DNA of 36,958 nt from Sphingomonadaceae bacterium (GTDB lineage: Bacteria > Pseudomonadota > Alphaproteobacteria > Sphingomonadales > Sphingomonadaceae): NCBI GenBank assembly GCA_947453945.1, contig CANGJB010000029.1, forward strand, positions 1 to 36,958, in the 5' to 3' direction. Every line of letters begins with the position of its first letter. Within the stretch, counting starts at the first letter, position 1. Made by a program: the position numbers and the translations under genes. Below, in pieces: positions 7,553 through 16,910 of the stretch. The notes under the pieces are model-generated. The model did not search any database. It was not told the DNA's origin and was given only the letters and a program-made list of their open reading frames with translations.

Positions 7553-8782
7553 ATGCGCACCCGATCCAGCCTTCTCGCCGCGAGCATGCTCGCCCTGCTC
7601 GCCGCTGGCCCTGCCACCAGTGCACCGCCGCGCGGCCCAGCCGATCCGGCCACTGCGCTGCAAATGCGGCTGCTTACGCTCGATACCCACCTCGATACGC
7701 CCGCCTCGCTCGCGCTGCCCGGCTGGTCGATCACCGATGCTCACACGGTGCAGGGCGATTACACGCAGGTCGATCTCCCGCGCATGAAGCGCGGCGGGCT
7801 CGATGGCGGGTTCTGGGCGATCTACACGCCGCAAGGGCCGCTCGATCCCGTCTCCACCCGCAAGGCGCGCGATTTCGCGCTGCTGCGCGCCGCGGCGATC
7901 CGCGAAATGGTCGCAGCCCATCCGGAAAGCTTCGCGCTTGCCGCCAAGGCCGCTGATGCCGCCGCGATCAAGGCTTCGGGCATGCGCGTCGTCTACCTCT
8001 CAATCGAAAACGCATGGCCGCTCGGCGATGATCCCACGCTGCTGCAAAGCTTCTACGCATTTGGCGTGCGCATGGCGGGCTTTGCCCATTTCCGCACCAA
8101 CCAGTTTGCTGACAGCTCTACCGACAAGGCAAAGTGGGATGGTCTCAGCCCGCTCGGCGTCCAGCTGCTCGCGGAAATGAACCGCCTCGGCGTCGTCCCC
8201 GATCTCTCGCACAGCTCCGACCGCGCGCTCGAAGATGCGCTGCGCCTTTCCAAAACGCCGCTGATCCTCACCCATTCGGGCTGCAAGGCGGTGTTCGATC
8301 ACCCGCGCAACATTGATGACGCGCACCTCAAGGCGCTCGCCGCGCAAGGCGGGGTCATCCAGATCAATTCGGTCTATGTGAAGGGCCTCAAGCAAAGCGC
8401 GCAGCGCGAAGCCGCGATGAAGGCGCTCGAAGCAAAGTACCCTGAGGACAAGACGCTCACCGCCGCCGAGCGCCAGTCCATGCTGGCCGAGCGCCGCGCC
8501 ATCGATGCGCAGTACCCCGAAGTGCGCGCCACGTTCGATGATGTCATGGCCAATCTGCTCCACGCGATCCAGGTCGCAGGCGTCGATCACGTGGGCATTG
8601 GCCTCGATTGGGATGGCGGCGGCGGCGTGATCGGGCTTGAGGACATCGCCGATCTGCCGAAGATCACCCGCGCGCTGCTTGCGGCTGGCTATAGCGAGGC
8701 GGATGTGGCGAAGATCTGGTCCGGCAATGTCCTGCGCGTGCTCGCTGCGGCAGAAGCCGAGGCGAGCCGCGAGAAAAGCTAG
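7553..8782 (+). CDS. Exported membrane dipeptidase (renal dipeptidase, peptidase M19)
   Basis: A zinc metallopeptidase of about 409 residues in the M19 family, which cleaves dipeptides and sometimes D-amino-acid-containing ones. Residues 1-24 (MRTRSSLLAASMLALLAAGP, then ATSA) form a signal peptide, so it acts in the periplasm or envelope. Metal-ligand motifs are in order: LTLDTHLDTP (His46, Asp48), YLSIENAW (Glu), VPDLSHSS (His), ILTHSGC (His) and VGIGLDWDGGGG (Asp). The ATG at 7553 is chosen because it gives a clean signal peptide; an in-frame GTG at 7514 overlaps the maiA stop. The stop codon overlaps the opposing ppx stop in a CTAG at 8779-8782. Confidence 0.92.
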   Translation: MRTRSSLLAASMLALLAAGPATSAPPRGPADPATALQMRLLTLDTHLDTPASLALPGWSITDAHTVQGDYTQVDLPRMKRGGLDGGFWAIYTPQGPLDPVSTRKARDFALLRAAAIREMVAAHPESFALAAKAADAAAIKASGMRVVYLSIENAWPLGDDPTLLQSFYAFGVRMAGFAHFRTNQFADSSTDKAKWDGLSPLGVQLLAEMNRLGVVPDLSHSSDRALEDALRLSKTPLILTHSGCKAVFDHPRNIDDAHLKALAAQGGVIQINSVYVKGLKQSAQREAAMKALEAKYPEDKTLTAAERQSMLAERRAIDAQYPEVRATFDDVMANLLHAIQVAGVDHVGIGLDWDGGGGVIGLEDIADLPKITRALLAAGYSEADVAKIWSGNVLRVLAAAEAEASREKS

Positions 8783-10254
8783 CGCACCGCCGATTTCAGC
8801 CCGAGGTGCGCGGCCAGCACCTTGAGATCGCGCTCCACGCCGTCGTTCACCAGCACCGCGATCTGCGGCTGCACGGCGAGCACCAGCAGGCCCTCTTCAA
8901 CCCGCAGTGCGCTGCCGCTGATGCCGGCGGCAGTGTTGCCGCTGAAGCGCCGGCACAGCCGCGTGGCGAAGCCCCAGCTCTGGGCCTCGCGCAGCTGTTC
9001 GGGGCTGGCCAGCGCGGCAAGGTCTGCCGGCAGATCCGCGCGGCCGGTGTGGGCGATCATCGCGGCGGCCAGCATTGCGCGTTCTGCGGGAGATGCGCCG
9101 ATCCAGCGCTTGCGCAGCGCCCATTCGCGCGCAAGGTCGCCGCGCAAGTTGGGCTCCACCATCGCAGTAGCAAGGCAAAGCATGGTTGCGGTCAGGCGCA
9201 AGTGTTCGGTGCCGGCCGCCGCACCGGGCAGGCGCGCCGCGGCGGTCCATCCGCTCACCATGGCGGCGGTTGCGGCGGGAATGCCGTACTCGGCGGTGAA
9301 CGCGGCGGCCCCCGCCACCAGCGGATCCTGCGTCCGTACCCCCGGCGGCATCCGATCCCACAGCAGCCCCTCGCGCAGCCCCCATGAAGAGAACACGAGG
9401 CGGCCCGGTTGCAGCGCGCGGATCAGCACGAACAGCAGCGCCGCCGTATTGGGCAGCGCGGCCAGGCGCGAACTGGAAAGGCCTGCGACCGGGGCCAGCA
9501 ATTCGGGCTTGCGCCGCGCGAGTGCCTTGGCAATCGCCTGCGCCTGCGGGGCCGCCATCTCGAACCCGTGGGGATCATCAATCGGCCAGTCCGATACGGT
9601 CATGGCATGGCGGGCAAAGGCGCGCAGCGATCCGCCGACAAGATAGAGCGTTGAGCCCGGCGCCGCCTGCCAGTCCGCGCGCTTGAGCATTCGGGCAATC
9701 GCCTGCCCGAATGCGCGCTCCCCCCCGGCGCGCAAGGCCGGCAGGCGCAATGTGCCCAGCGGCAGCGAAGTGCCATGCCGGCAGCCGCCCGCATCCACAT
9801 CGACCAGTTCGAGGCTGCCCCCGCCCAGATCACCCACTAGGCCCGTCGCCCCAGGAAACGCGCCGATCACGCCGTGCGCGCTGGCAATCGCTTCCTCTTC
9901 CCCGGAAAGCAGGCGCGGGATGAGCCCCAGCGCACGAATCTTTTCGAGGAATTCCGCCCCGTTCACTGCATCGCGCACCGCCGCCGTCGCCACCACATCG
10001 ACATCCACGATGCCCTTGAGATCGAGCAGCGTGCGATAGCGCGCAAGGCTGGCCAGCGCCGCGGCCGAAGCCCGCCCGCCCAGCTTGCCGTTTTCGGCCA
10101 CGCCCTTGCCAAGCCGCGCAGTCACTTTCTCGTTGTGCAGCACATCGGGCGCCCGCGCCGGGCCGCCATAAATGACCAGCCGCACGGTGTTCGAACCGAT
10201 ATCGATGATCGCCCGGGAGGGCACATAAGCAGAGGCGCGGGTGATGCGGGGCAT
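8779..10254 (-). CDS. ppx: Exopolyphosphatase (Ppx/GppA family)
   Basis: A 491-residue Ppx/GppA phosphatase. The ASKHA-type phosphate loop AIIDIGSNTVRLVIYGG lies at residues 15-31. The second signature is GLVGDLGGGSLELVDV, with LLSGEEEAIASAHGVIGAF (acidic catalytic loop) just before it. A C-terminal HD-like helical domain (residues about 320-490) completes the usual length. It removes terminal phosphate from polyphosphate, and possibly also acts on pppGpp. It starts 14 bp downstream of the ppk1 stop on the same strand, so ppk1-ppx form a synthesis/degradation operon. The ATG at 10254 fits the family start. Confidence 0.93.
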   Translation of the reverse strand: MPRITRASAYVPSRAIIDIGSNTVRLVIYGGPARAPDVLHNEKVTARLGKGVAENGKLGGRASAAALASLARYRTLLDLKGIVDVDVVATAAVRDAVNGAEFLEKIRALGLIPRLLSGEEEAIASAHGVIGAFPGATGLVGDLGGGSLELVDVDAGGCRHGTSLPLGTLRLPALRAGGERAFGQAIARMLKRADWQAAPGSTLYLVGGSLRAFARHAMTVSDWPIDDPHGFEMAAPQAQAIAKALARRKPELLAPVAGLSSSRLAALPNTAALLFVLIRALQPGRLVFSSWGLREGLLWDRMPPGVRTQDPLVAGAAAFTAEYGIPAATAAMVSGWTAAARLPGAAAGTEHLRLTATMLCLATAMVEPNLRGDLAREWALRKRWIGASPAERAMLAAAMIAHTGRADLPADLAALASPEQLREAQSWGFATRLCRRFSGNTAAGISGSALRVEEGLLVLAVQPQIAVLVNDGVERDLKVLAAHLGLKSAVR

Positions 10255-10268
10255 TCAGCGGGACTGTG

Positions 10269-12446
10269 TCACGGTTGCGACGTTCCGCCGCGCCGCAGCG
10301 CCAGCTTGGGCACCCTGCGGCCCTTGGTCAGCGCGGCGCCTCGCCCGGAAAGCGAAGGGTTGGTCATGAAATAGCGGTGGACGTTGAACGGCTTCAGCCC
10401 CGCTTCGGCGCGATGATAGGTGCCATCGCTTTCGAGGATCCAGCTCTGCTCGGAATCGAGCAGATTGGCGAGCATCACCTGATCGAGCACCTGATCGTGC
10501 ACGGTCGGGTTCTTGATGGGGACCATCACCTCAACCCGGCGGTCGAGATTGCGAGTCATCCCGTCGGCCGATGTAATGAAAACCCGCGCCCGGCGGTTGG
10601 GCAGTGGTGCGCCATTGCCAAAGGCCCAGATGCGGCTGTGTTCGAGGAAGCGTCCGATCACCGATTTCACATGGATGCGTTCCGACATTCCCGGCACACC
10701 CGGCCGCAAGCAGCAGATCCCGCGCACGACAAGGTTGATCTCGACCCCGGCGTTGCTCGCATCATAAAGCCGGCCAATCAGCTGGCTGTCGGTCAGCGAA
10801 TTGAGCTTGGCCCAGATCGCCGCCGGCTTGCCCGCCTTCGCCAGCGCAATCTCGCGTTCGATGCATTCGTAAAGCTTGCGGCGCACCCCGATAGGCGCAA
10901 TCGCCAGCATTTCGGTTGCCTTGGGTTCGATATAGCCGGTGATGAAGTTGAACAGCAGCCCCGCATCGCGCCCGAACTTGGGGTCTGCGGTAAAGAAGCT
11001 GAGGTCGGTGTAGATCCGCGCGGTCACGGGGTGATAGTTGCCCGTGCCGAAGTGGCAGTAGGTGCGGTATCCATCGCCCTCGCGCCGCACCACCATCGAA
11101 ACCTTGGCGTGGGTCTTCCAGTCGACGAAGCCATAGATCACCTGCACGCCGGCGCGTTCCAGCTGGCTCGCCCAGTGGAGGTTCTGCTCCTCGTCGAAGC
11201 GGGCTTTCAGCTCGACCACCGCCGTCACGGACTTGCCCGCCTCGGCCGCCGCGATCAGCGCCGCGATCACCGCCGATTGCTTGCCCGCGCGGTAGAGCGT
11301 CTGCTTGATCGCCACCACATCCGGGTCGGAGGCCGCCTGCCGCAGGAAATCGACCACCACGTCGAAGCTTTCGAACGGGTGGTGGACCACCAGGTCCTTG
11401 GTGCGGATCGCGGCGAAGCAATCGCCGTCATGCTCGCTCACGCGCTCGGGATAGCGCGGGATATAGGGCTCGAACTTGAGCTCGGGCCGGTCTGTATCGA
11501 CGATGGTAGAAAGGCCGTTCATGGCCAGAAGCCCACCCGCCTTGATCACCGTGGCATGGTCCAGCCGCAGCTTCTCGCGCAGCAGGGCCTCGGCCTCACG
11601 GTCGAAGTTTTCCTGTACCTGGAGCAGGATCACCTTGCCGCGCCGCCGCCGCTGGATCGCGGTGCGGAAGTAGCGCACGAGGTCCTCGGCGTCTTCTTCC
11701 ACTTCGATATCGCTGTCGCGCAGCACGCGGAACGTGCCGTGGCCCTGAATGCGAAAGCCCGGGAAGAGCTTGCCGGCATTGCGCAGGATCAGCTCCTCGA
11801 TGCTGATCCAGCGCGCCGGATCCCCCGGCAGGCGCACGAAGCGCGGCAGCGCGGGCGGCACGAGGATCATCTCGGTCACCGCCTCGCCATCCGCCACGCG
11901 CACGAGTGTGAAGAGAATGCCGGTGCCCTGGTTGTTGATGAACGGGAAGGGGTGCGCGGGGTCGATCGCCTGCGGGGTCAGCGCCGGGAACACGTGCTGC
12001 ACGAAGTAGTCCGCCAGCCAATCGGCCTGCGTCTTGTCGAGCTTGCGTTCGCCCACGATGCAGATGCCCGCCGCATCGAGCTGCACGGTCAGGTCCGCAA
12101 GGATCGCCTGCTGCGCGCGCACCAGTTCTTCAACGCCGATATAGGCTGCCTGCAGCTGCTGCGCCGGGGTGAGGCCGTCAATCGAAAGCTCGTCGATGCC
12201 CTGGCGCACTTGCGCGGCAAGGCCGGCCACGCGCACCATCATGAATTCGTCGAGGTTGCTGCCCGAGATCGAGAGGAAGCGTAGCCGCTCCAGCACCGGG
12301 TAATGCGGGTTCTGCGCCTCGGCCAGCACGCGGCGGTTGAACGCGAGCCAGCTCAGTTCGCGGTTGAAGAAACGCGGACCGCCGGAAACGGGAAGAGAAG
12401 CTGCCGGAAGAGTGTTTGCCGCTGCCTGCGGTTTATCCATGCCCAT
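10269..12446 (-). CDS. ppk1: Polyphosphate kinase 1
   Basis: A 725-residue PPK1, the usual family length, which builds polyphosphate from ATP. The N-terminal domain begins RFFNRELSWLAFNRRVL, with LRFLSISGSNLDEFMMVRVAG after it. The C-terminal phospholipase-D-like domains carry KTHAKVSMVVRR (His446) and YCHFGTGNYHPVTARIYTDL (His465). The 19-residue spacing equals that of the E. coli His435/His454 pair, so His446 is the expected autophosphorylated residue. The ATG at 12446 has AGAGG 7 bases upstream; another in-frame ATG follows at 12440. ppx is directly downstream, and the sulfate operon is divergent across a 469-bp gap. Confidence 0.96.
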   Translation of the reverse strand: MGMDKPQAAANTLPAASLPVSGGPRFFNRELSWLAFNRRVLAEAQNPHYPVLERLRFLSISGSNLDEFMMVRVAGLAAQVRQGIDELSIDGLTPAQQLQAAYIGVEELVRAQQAILADLTVQLDAAGICIVGERKLDKTQADWLADYFVQHVFPALTPQAIDPAHPFPFINNQGTGILFTLVRVADGEAVTEMILVPPALPRFVRLPGDPARWISIEELILRNAGKLFPGFRIQGHGTFRVLRDSDIEVEEDAEDLVRYFRTAIQRRRRGKVILLQVQENFDREAEALLREKLRLDHATVIKAGGLLAMNGLSTIVDTDRPELKFEPYIPRYPERVSEHDGDCFAAIRTKDLVVHHPFESFDVVVDFLRQAASDPDVVAIKQTLYRAGKQSAVIAALIAAAEAGKSVTAVVELKARFDEEQNLHWASQLERAGVQVIYGFVDWKTHAKVSMVVRREGDGYRTYCHFGTGNYHPVTARIYTDLSFFTADPKFGRDAGLLFNFITGYIEPKATEMLAIAPIGVRRKLYECIEREIALAKAGKPAAIWAKLNSLTDSQLIGRLYDASNAGVEINLVVRGICCLRPGVPGMSERIHVKSVIGRFLEHSRIWAFGNGAPLPNRRARVFITSADGMTRNLDRRVEVMVPIKNPTVHDQVLDQVMLANLLDSEQSWILESDGTYHRAEAGLKPFNVHRYFMTNPSLSGRGAALTKGRRVPKLALRRGGTSQP

Positions 12447-12915
12447 AGTGTACCTCTGCGTCTGCCGGTGTTCGGCAGGTCGCGGCGCGGCATGATGGCC
12501 GATTGCTACGGAGGGATGACATAGGCCCGGCATAGCACAAGGCGGGGCGGAACGCGCAAGGGGGAGAAGCCGGTTTTGCCGGTCCATAACGTCTGCGGTC
12601 CCTAAGCCTGCGCTGCCCCGGTGGCGGCCCGGATTTATGTCTACTCATTTCATCGACATTTTGCCCCGCTTCGGCGCGGCGCCATTCTCTACTTTCTAAG
12701 TGGAGTTAATCTGGCGCGGACGACACCGCTGCTGATTCGGGATAAAGTGCATGGCGGAAGCAGGCCTTCCGCTAAGCTGAAAAGCTTCTCTTTCGGCCCG
12801 CGAAGCAGAACTCTAATGTCTATCTGATTTCTTGAGTTTAGTGACGACCCGAAGCTGAGGGGCCCCAAGCTGAAAAGCCGGCGCCCCAAGGCCGACGCCA
12901 ACGGGAGTACGAAGC
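12447..12915. promoter_or_regulatory. 469-bp divergent control region between ppk1 and the sulfate operon
   Basis: I see no credible gene here. The part from about 12640 is visibly richer in A/T than its surroundings and rich in dyads. CTCTACTT/AAGTGGAG lies at 12687-12705 with a 3-base loop and one G-T pair. A 7-bp hairpin, GCGGAAG/CTTCCGC, is at 12754-12772, followed at once by a 5-bp hairpin with a GAAA loop at 12774-12787. TTCG/CGAA is at 12792-12804, and GGGGC/GCCCC at 12859-12887. The 12-mer AAGCTGAAAAGC occurs twice (12774-12785 and 12867-12878). A Shine-Dalgarno GGGAG precedes the sbp ATG by about 8 bases. This pattern suggests an operator plus a structured leader for sulfate transport, but no known riboswitch is recognised. 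Confidence 0.5.
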
Positions 12916-13959
12916 ATGATGACCCGCGATTCCAGCCGCCGAATCTGCCGCCGTGCTTTCGTGGCCGGCACGCTTGCCATGGGCCTGGCGCTCGCCGGAT
13001 GCTCTGGCGGCGGCAGTAAATCGGGGGCGACCGAGCTGACCAACGTCTCCTACGATCCCACGCGGGAGCTGTATCAGGCGATCAATCCCGCCTTCGCCGC
13101 GTTCTGGAAGCAGAAGACCGGCAAGGACGTCACCTTCCGGATGAGCCACGGCGGATCGGGCAAGCAGAGCCGCGCGATCATCGACGGGTTGGAAGCCGAT
13201 GTCGCCACCCTCGCGCTCGCTTATGACATCGACGCCATCTCGGCGAAGGGCAAGCTGCTCCCAGCCGATTGGCAGAAGGCGCTGCCAGATAACAGCGCGC
13301 CCTACACCTCGACCATCGTGTTCCTCGTGCGCAAGGGCAATCCCAAGGGCATCAAGGACTGGGGCGATCTGGTGAAGCCCGGCGTCGAAGTGATCACCGC
13401 CAATCCCAAGACGGGCGGCGGCGCGCGCTGGAACTTCCTCGCCGCCTGGGCATATGGCCGCAAGGCTGGCGGCTCTGAGGCTGCGGCCGAGGGTTACGTG
13501 AAGCAGCTCTTTGCGCATGTGCCGGTGCTCGATAGCGGTGCGCGCGGCTCCACCACCACGTTCGTCGAGCGCGGCATCGGCGATGTGCTGATCTCGTGGG
13601 AAAACGAAGCCTTCCTCGCGGAAAAGAAGCTGGGGAAGGGCAAGTTCGAAATCGTGGTCCCCTCGATTTCAATCCTCGCCGAACCGCCGGTTGCGGTCAT
13701 CTCCGCCAACGCCAAGAAGCACGGCACCAGCGAAGTCGCCGAAGCCTATCTGCGCTATCTCTATACACCAGAGGCCCAGACCGCGATCGCGCACAATTTC
13801 TATCGCCCGCGCGATCCGGCCATCGCGCAGCAGTTCAAGGCGCAGTTCCCCGATATCCCGATGGCCACCATCGACAAGGACTTCGGCGGCTGGGCCAAGG
13901 CGCAGCAGACCTTCTTCGATGATGGCGGTGTGTTCGACCGCATCACGGCCAAGAACTGA
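12916..13959 (+). CDS. sbp: Sulfate ABC transporter substrate-binding lipoprotein
   Basis: A 347-residue periplasmic sulfate (or thiosulfate) binding protein. The two sulfate-binder signatures are recognisable: [20 protein letters not shown] (compare G-x-S-x3-Q-S) and [20 protein letters not shown] (compare NPKxSGxAR, with Gly for Ser). It has a lipobox LALAGC with Cys29, so it is probably anchored as a lipoprotein. [16 protein letters not shown] before it resembles a Tat signal. It is the first gene of sbp-cysT-cysW-cysA-yezD and would deliver sulfate to the CysTW permease. Two ATG codons are adjacent (12916, 12919), with GGGAG about 8 bases upstream. CysP (thiosulfate-type) cannot be excluded. 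Confidence 0.92.
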   Translation: MMTRDSSRRICRRAFVAGTLAMGLALAGCSGGGSKSGATELTNVSYDPTRELYQAINPAFAAFWKQKTGKDVTFRMSHGGSGKQSRAIIDGLEADVATLALAYDIDAISAKGKLLPADWQKALPDNSAPYTSTIVFLVRKGNPKGIKDWGDLVKPGVEVITANPKTGGGARWNFLAAWAYGRKAGGSEAAAEGYVKQLFAHVPVLDSGARGSTTTFVERGIGDVLISWENEAFLAEKKLGKGKFEIVVPSISILAEPPVAVISANAKKHGTSEVAEAYLRYLYTPEAQTAIAHNFYRPRDPAIAQQFKAQFPDIPMATIDKDFGGWAKAQQTFFDDGGVFDRITAKN

Positions 13960-13980
13960 GGCGGGGCAGGGGGCTTCACC

Positions 13981-14832
13981 ATGTCCGGTCCTATCAAGGC
14001 CAGCGCGCGCTGGAGGCAGCCTTCGGTGCTGCCCGGCTTCGGCCTCAGCTTCGGCTTCACGCTCGCGTGGCTGACGCTGATCGTGCTGATCCCGCTCGCC
14101 ACCGTCTTCCTGAAGGCTGCCGGCATGGGCTGGAGTGAGTTCATCGCGGTCGGCTTCTCGCCGCGCGCGCTGGCGGCCTATCGCCTCAGCTTCGGCACCG
14201 CGGCAGTGGCGGGCCTGGTCAACGCGGTGTTCGGCTTGCTGGTGGCCTGGGTGCTCGTGCGCTATGCTTTCCCCGGCAAGCAAGTGGTCAGCGCGCTGGT
14301 CGATCTGCCGTTCGCACTGCCCACGGCGGTCGCCGGCATCGCGCTCACTGCGCTCTATGCGCCTGAGGGCTGGATCGGCCAGTATCTCGAACCGCTGGGC
14401 ATCAAGGTCGCCTTCACGTGGGTCGGCATCACCATCGCGCTCGTGTTCATCGGCCTGCCTTTCGTTGTCCGCTCGGTCGAGCCGGTGCTGGCCGATCTGG
14501 GCCGCGAAGTGGAAGAAGCCGCCGCCACCCTCGGTGCCACGCGCTGGCAGACCTTCACCCGCGTGATCTTCCCCGCGATTGCGCCGGCGCTGCTCACCGG
14601 CTTCGCGCTCGCCTTCGCGCGCGGGGTGGGCGAATATGGCTCGGTGATCTTCATTTCGGGCAACATGCCCGGCCGCACTGAAATCGCCCCGCTGCTCATC
14701 GTCACCCAGCTTGAACAATATGCCTATGCCGGCGCGACCGCGATCGCCACGGTCATGATGCTCGCCTCCTTTGCGGTCCTGCTGCTGATCAATCTGATCC
14801 AAGCTGCCAGCCGCCGGAGGATGGGCGTATGA
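13981..14832 (+). CDS. cysT: Sulfate ABC transporter permease CysT (CysU)
   Basis: A 283-residue inner-membrane permease with about six hydrophobic segments, beginning around residue 20 ([20 protein letters not shown]). The ABC-permease coupling loop reads [20 protein letters not shown], the EAA motif that docks on Cys[21 protein letters not shown] and [18 protein letters not shown] are typical of CysT. The start is ATG 21 bp after the sbp stop, with AGGGGG upstream. Its stop overlaps the cysW start in ATGA (14829-14832), showing translational coupling. It forms the membrane channel with CysW. Confidence 0.95.
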   Translation: MSGPIKASARWRQPSVLPGFGLSFGFTLAWLTLIVLIPLATVFLKAAGMGWSEFIAVGFSPRALAAYRLSFGTAAVAGLVNAVFGLLVAWVLVRYAFPGKQVVSALVDLPFALPTAVAGIALTALYAPEGWIGQYLEPLGIKVAFTWVGITIALVFIGLPFVVRSVEPVLADLGREVEEAAATLGATRWQTFTRVIFPAIAPALLTGFALAFARGVGEYGSVIFISGNMPGRTEIAPLLIVTQLEQYAYAGATAIATVMMLASFAVLLLINLIQAASRRRMGV

Positions 14833-15665
14833 GCCTTCATCCCACCAGCGAGGGCACCGTCGCCCGCGTGGTGCTCATCACGCTCTCGCTCGCGTTCCTT
14901 GGCTTCTTCGTGCTGCTGCCGCTGCTGGCAGTGTTCAGCGAGGCGCTGGCGCAGGGCGCGGGGCCATTTCTCGATGCGCTCCACACGCCCGATGCATTCG
15001 CCGCGATCCGCCTCACGCTGATCATCGCGGCCATCGCCGTGCCGCTCAACATGGTCTTCGGCGTTGCCGCCAGCTGGGCGATCACCAAGTTCCAGTTCCC
15101 CGGCAAGGCGCTGCTGATCACCCTGATCGATCTGCCGTTCTCGGTCTCGCCAGTGGTTTCGGGGCTGATCTTCGTGCTGCTGTTCGGCGCAAACGGCCTG
15201 TTTGGCGCATGGCTGGCAGAACATGATCTCAAGATCATCTTCGCGGTGCCGGGCATCGTGCTCGCCACTGTGTTCATCACGTTCCCCTTCGTCGCGCGTG
15301 AGCTCATTCCCCTCATGCTGGAGCAGGGCAAGGACGACGAGGAAGCCGCGATCTCGCTGGGCGCCTCGGGCTGGCAGACGTTCTGGCATGTCACGCTGCC
15401 CAACATCCGCTGGGGCCTGCTTTACGGCGTGCTGCTGTGCAACGCGCGCGCCATGGGCGAATTTGGCGCGGTCTCGGTCGTCTCGGGCCATATCCGGGGT
15501 GAGACCAATACGATGCCGCTCCATGTCGAGATTCTCTACAACGAGTACGATTTCGTCGGCGCCTTCGCGGTTGCCTCTCTTCTCGCGCTGCTCGCTCTGG
15601 TGACCCTCGTCGCCAAGACCGTGCTGGAATGGCGCTTTGGCCTTCATGCGGGAGCAAGGCATTGA
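14829..15665 (+). CDS. cysW: Sulfate ABC transporter permease CysW
   Basis: A 278-residue inner-membrane permease and partner of CysT. Hydrophobic segments include [20 protein letters not shown] and [20 protein letters not shown]. The coupling loop is [20 protein letters not shown], followed by [20 protein letters not shown], which is characteristic of CysW. The ATG overlaps the cysT stop and its own stop overlaps the cysA TTG start, so the three genes are translationally coupled. The [20 protein letters not shown] segment near the C-terminus also fits CysW. Confidence 0.95.
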   Translation: MSLHPTSEGTVARVVLITLSLAFLGFFVLLPLLAVFSEALAQGAGPFLDALHTPDAFAAIRLTLIIAAIAVPLNMVFGVAASWAITKFQFPGKALLITLIDLPFSVSPVVSGLIFVLLFGANGLFGAWLAEHDLKIIFAVPGIVLATVFITFPFVARELIPLMLEQGKDDEEAAISLGASGWQTFWHVTLPNIRWGLLYGVLLCNARAMGEFGAVSVVSGHIRGETNTMPLHVEILYNEYDFVGAFAVASLLALLALVTLVAKTVLEWRFGLHAGARH

Positions 15666-16654
15666 TTCACCTTCGCGGCATCACCAAGCGCTTCGGGCAG
15701 TACCCGGCGCTTCACGGCATCGATCTCGATGTCGCGCCGGGCGAATTCATCGCGCTGCTCGGCCCCTCGGGCTCAGGCAAGACGACGCTTCTGCGCATCA
15801 TCGCCGGCCTTGAATTCCAGGACGCCGGCACCGTCCAGCTTGGCGGAGAGGACGTCTCCACCCTCCCGGTCGCGGCGCGCAATGTGGGCTTCGTGTTCCA
15901 GCACTATGCGCTGTTCCGCCACATGACCGTGGCCGAAAACGTCGCGTTCGGCCTCAGCGTGCGGCGCGGCAAGGCGCGCGTGGCCAAGGCGGTGCGCCAG
16001 GCGCGGGCCGAGGAACTGCTAGGCCTCGTCCAGCTCGAGGGGCTCGGCAGCCGCTACCCGGCCCAGCTCTCGGGCGGCCAGCGCCAGCGCGTGGCGCTTG
16101 CCCGTGCGCTGGCGATCGAGCCGCGCCTGCTGCTGCTCGATGAACCCTTCGGCGCGCTCGATGCCAAAGTCCGCAAGGACCTGCGCCGCTGGCTGCGCGA
16201 TCTGCACAAGCAGATGGGCCTCACCTCGATCTTCGTGACGCACGATCAGGAAGAAGCGCTTGAACTGGCCGACCGCGTGGTGGTGATGAACCAGGGCCGC
16301 ATCGAACAGATCGGCGCGCCCGATGCGGTCTACATGAACCCCGAGACGCCCTTCGTCTCGCACTTCGTGGGGGAAACCAACCGCATCGCCGGCCCTGCGG
16401 GCGAAATCCACTTCCGCCCGCACGAGATCGCCATCGCGGCTGACGGGGCTGAGGCGCTGCTGGTCGACAACGTGTTTCGCAAAGGTGCGGTCTGGCGCGT
16501 GGAGGGCCTGCTCGAAGGCAGCCGCCAATTCGTCGAGCTTGATCTGCCCAGTACGCTGGCCGCGCCGCGGCTGGGCGAGACGATCCGCTTCAACCCGCAC
16601 CGCGCCCGCATTTTCAATGCAGATGGAGAGCAGTCCAAAGGAGACCAATCATGA
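15662..16654 (+). CDS. cysA: Sulfate ABC transporter ATP-binding protein CysA
   Basis: The 330-residue ATPase that powers sulfate import. Walker A is GPSGSGKTT at residues 34-42, the Q-loop is [13 protein letters not shown], the signature is [16 protein letters not shown], Walker B is [20 protein letters not shown], and the switch His is in [18 protein letters not shown]-terminal TOBE-like regulatory part follows HFVGETNRI. The start is taken as TTG at 15662 ([13 protein letters not shown]), which overlaps the cysW stop as TTGA; no ATG in frame fits the family start. The only upstream candidate, at 15629, lies well inside cysW. Its stop overlaps the next gene's ATG (16651). Confidence 0.95.
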   Translation: MIHLRGITKRFGQYPALHGIDLDVAPGEFIALLGPSGSGKTTLLRIIAGLEFQDAGTVQLGGEDVSTLPVAARNVGFVFQHYALFRHMTVAENVAFGLSVRRGKARVAKAVRQARAEELLGLVQLEGLGSRYPAQLSGGQRQRVALARALAIEPRLLLLDEPFGALDAKVRKDLRRWLRDLHKQMGLTSIFVTHDQEEALELADRVVVMNQGRIEQIGAPDAVYMNPETPFVSHFVGETNRIAGPAGEIHFRPHEIAIAADGAEALLVDNVFRKGAVWRVEGLLEGSRQFVELDLPSTLAAPRLGETIRFNPHRARIFNADGEQSKGDQS

Positions 16655-16833
16655 CCATACCGTCCGCGCCCTCTGACGCGGCCAAAGACGCCCAGCGCCA
16701 CCTTGAGGAAAGCCTCGCCAGCGTGCGCGAAGCTCTCACGGGCCTGCGTTTCGGCACAGTGGCCCTTACCGTGCACGAAGGCCGCGTCGTCCAGATCGAC
16801 GTGACTGAAAAGAAGCGCCTGAAGCCCAGCTGA
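16651..16833 (+). CDS. YezD-like small protein (DUF2292)
   Basis: A 60-residue cytosolic protein whose C-terminal half reads [20 protein letters not shown] followed by IDVTEKKRL, the pattern of the YezD/DUF2292 family (small domain ending in a basic ERxEKxRL-like tail). The family has no settled function but is often found with sulfur-assimilation genes, as here. The ATG overlaps the cysA stop (ATGA), so it belongs to the sulfate operon and is probably translated in step with CysA. Family assignment is from the tail pattern and context. Confidence 0.8.
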   Translation: MTIPSAPSDAAKDAQRHLEESLASVREALTGLRFGTVALTVHEGRVVQIDVTEKKRLKPS

Positions 16834-16861
16834 CCTGAACTTAGCTAGAATCCATCACAGC

Positions 16862-16882
16862 GCCTACCGGACCACCGGAGGC
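16862..16882. terminator. Hairpin between the sulfate operon and the TonB-dependent receptor gene
   Basis: GCCTACCGG (16862-16870) pairs with CCGGAGGC (16875-16882), giving an 8-bp GC-rich stem with one bulged A and an ACCA loop. It lies in the 77-bp gap between the YezD-like gene and the receptor. There is no T-tract, so it may be an attenuator or mRNA-processing/stability element rather than a full terminator. Confidence 0.45.
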
Positions 16883-16910
16883 ATCGTGAGACCCAAATAA
16901 AGGATCGACG

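Noticed and set aside
10266..12284. Very long plus-strand open frame (672 codons) opposite ppk1
   Set aside because: A GC-rich shadow frame; the minus strand encodes polyphosphate kinase with both catalytic histidines.
12621..12827. Possible small plus-strand gene in the ppk1/sbp gap
   Set aside because: GTG start without a ribosome site, no recognisable domain, and it overlaps several hairpins better read as regulatory DNA or RNA.
12754..12905. Known SAM-II riboswitch upstream of the sulfate operon
   Set aside because: The hairpins do not show the SAM-II pseudoknot layout I know; an unassigned structured leader is the most I can claim.
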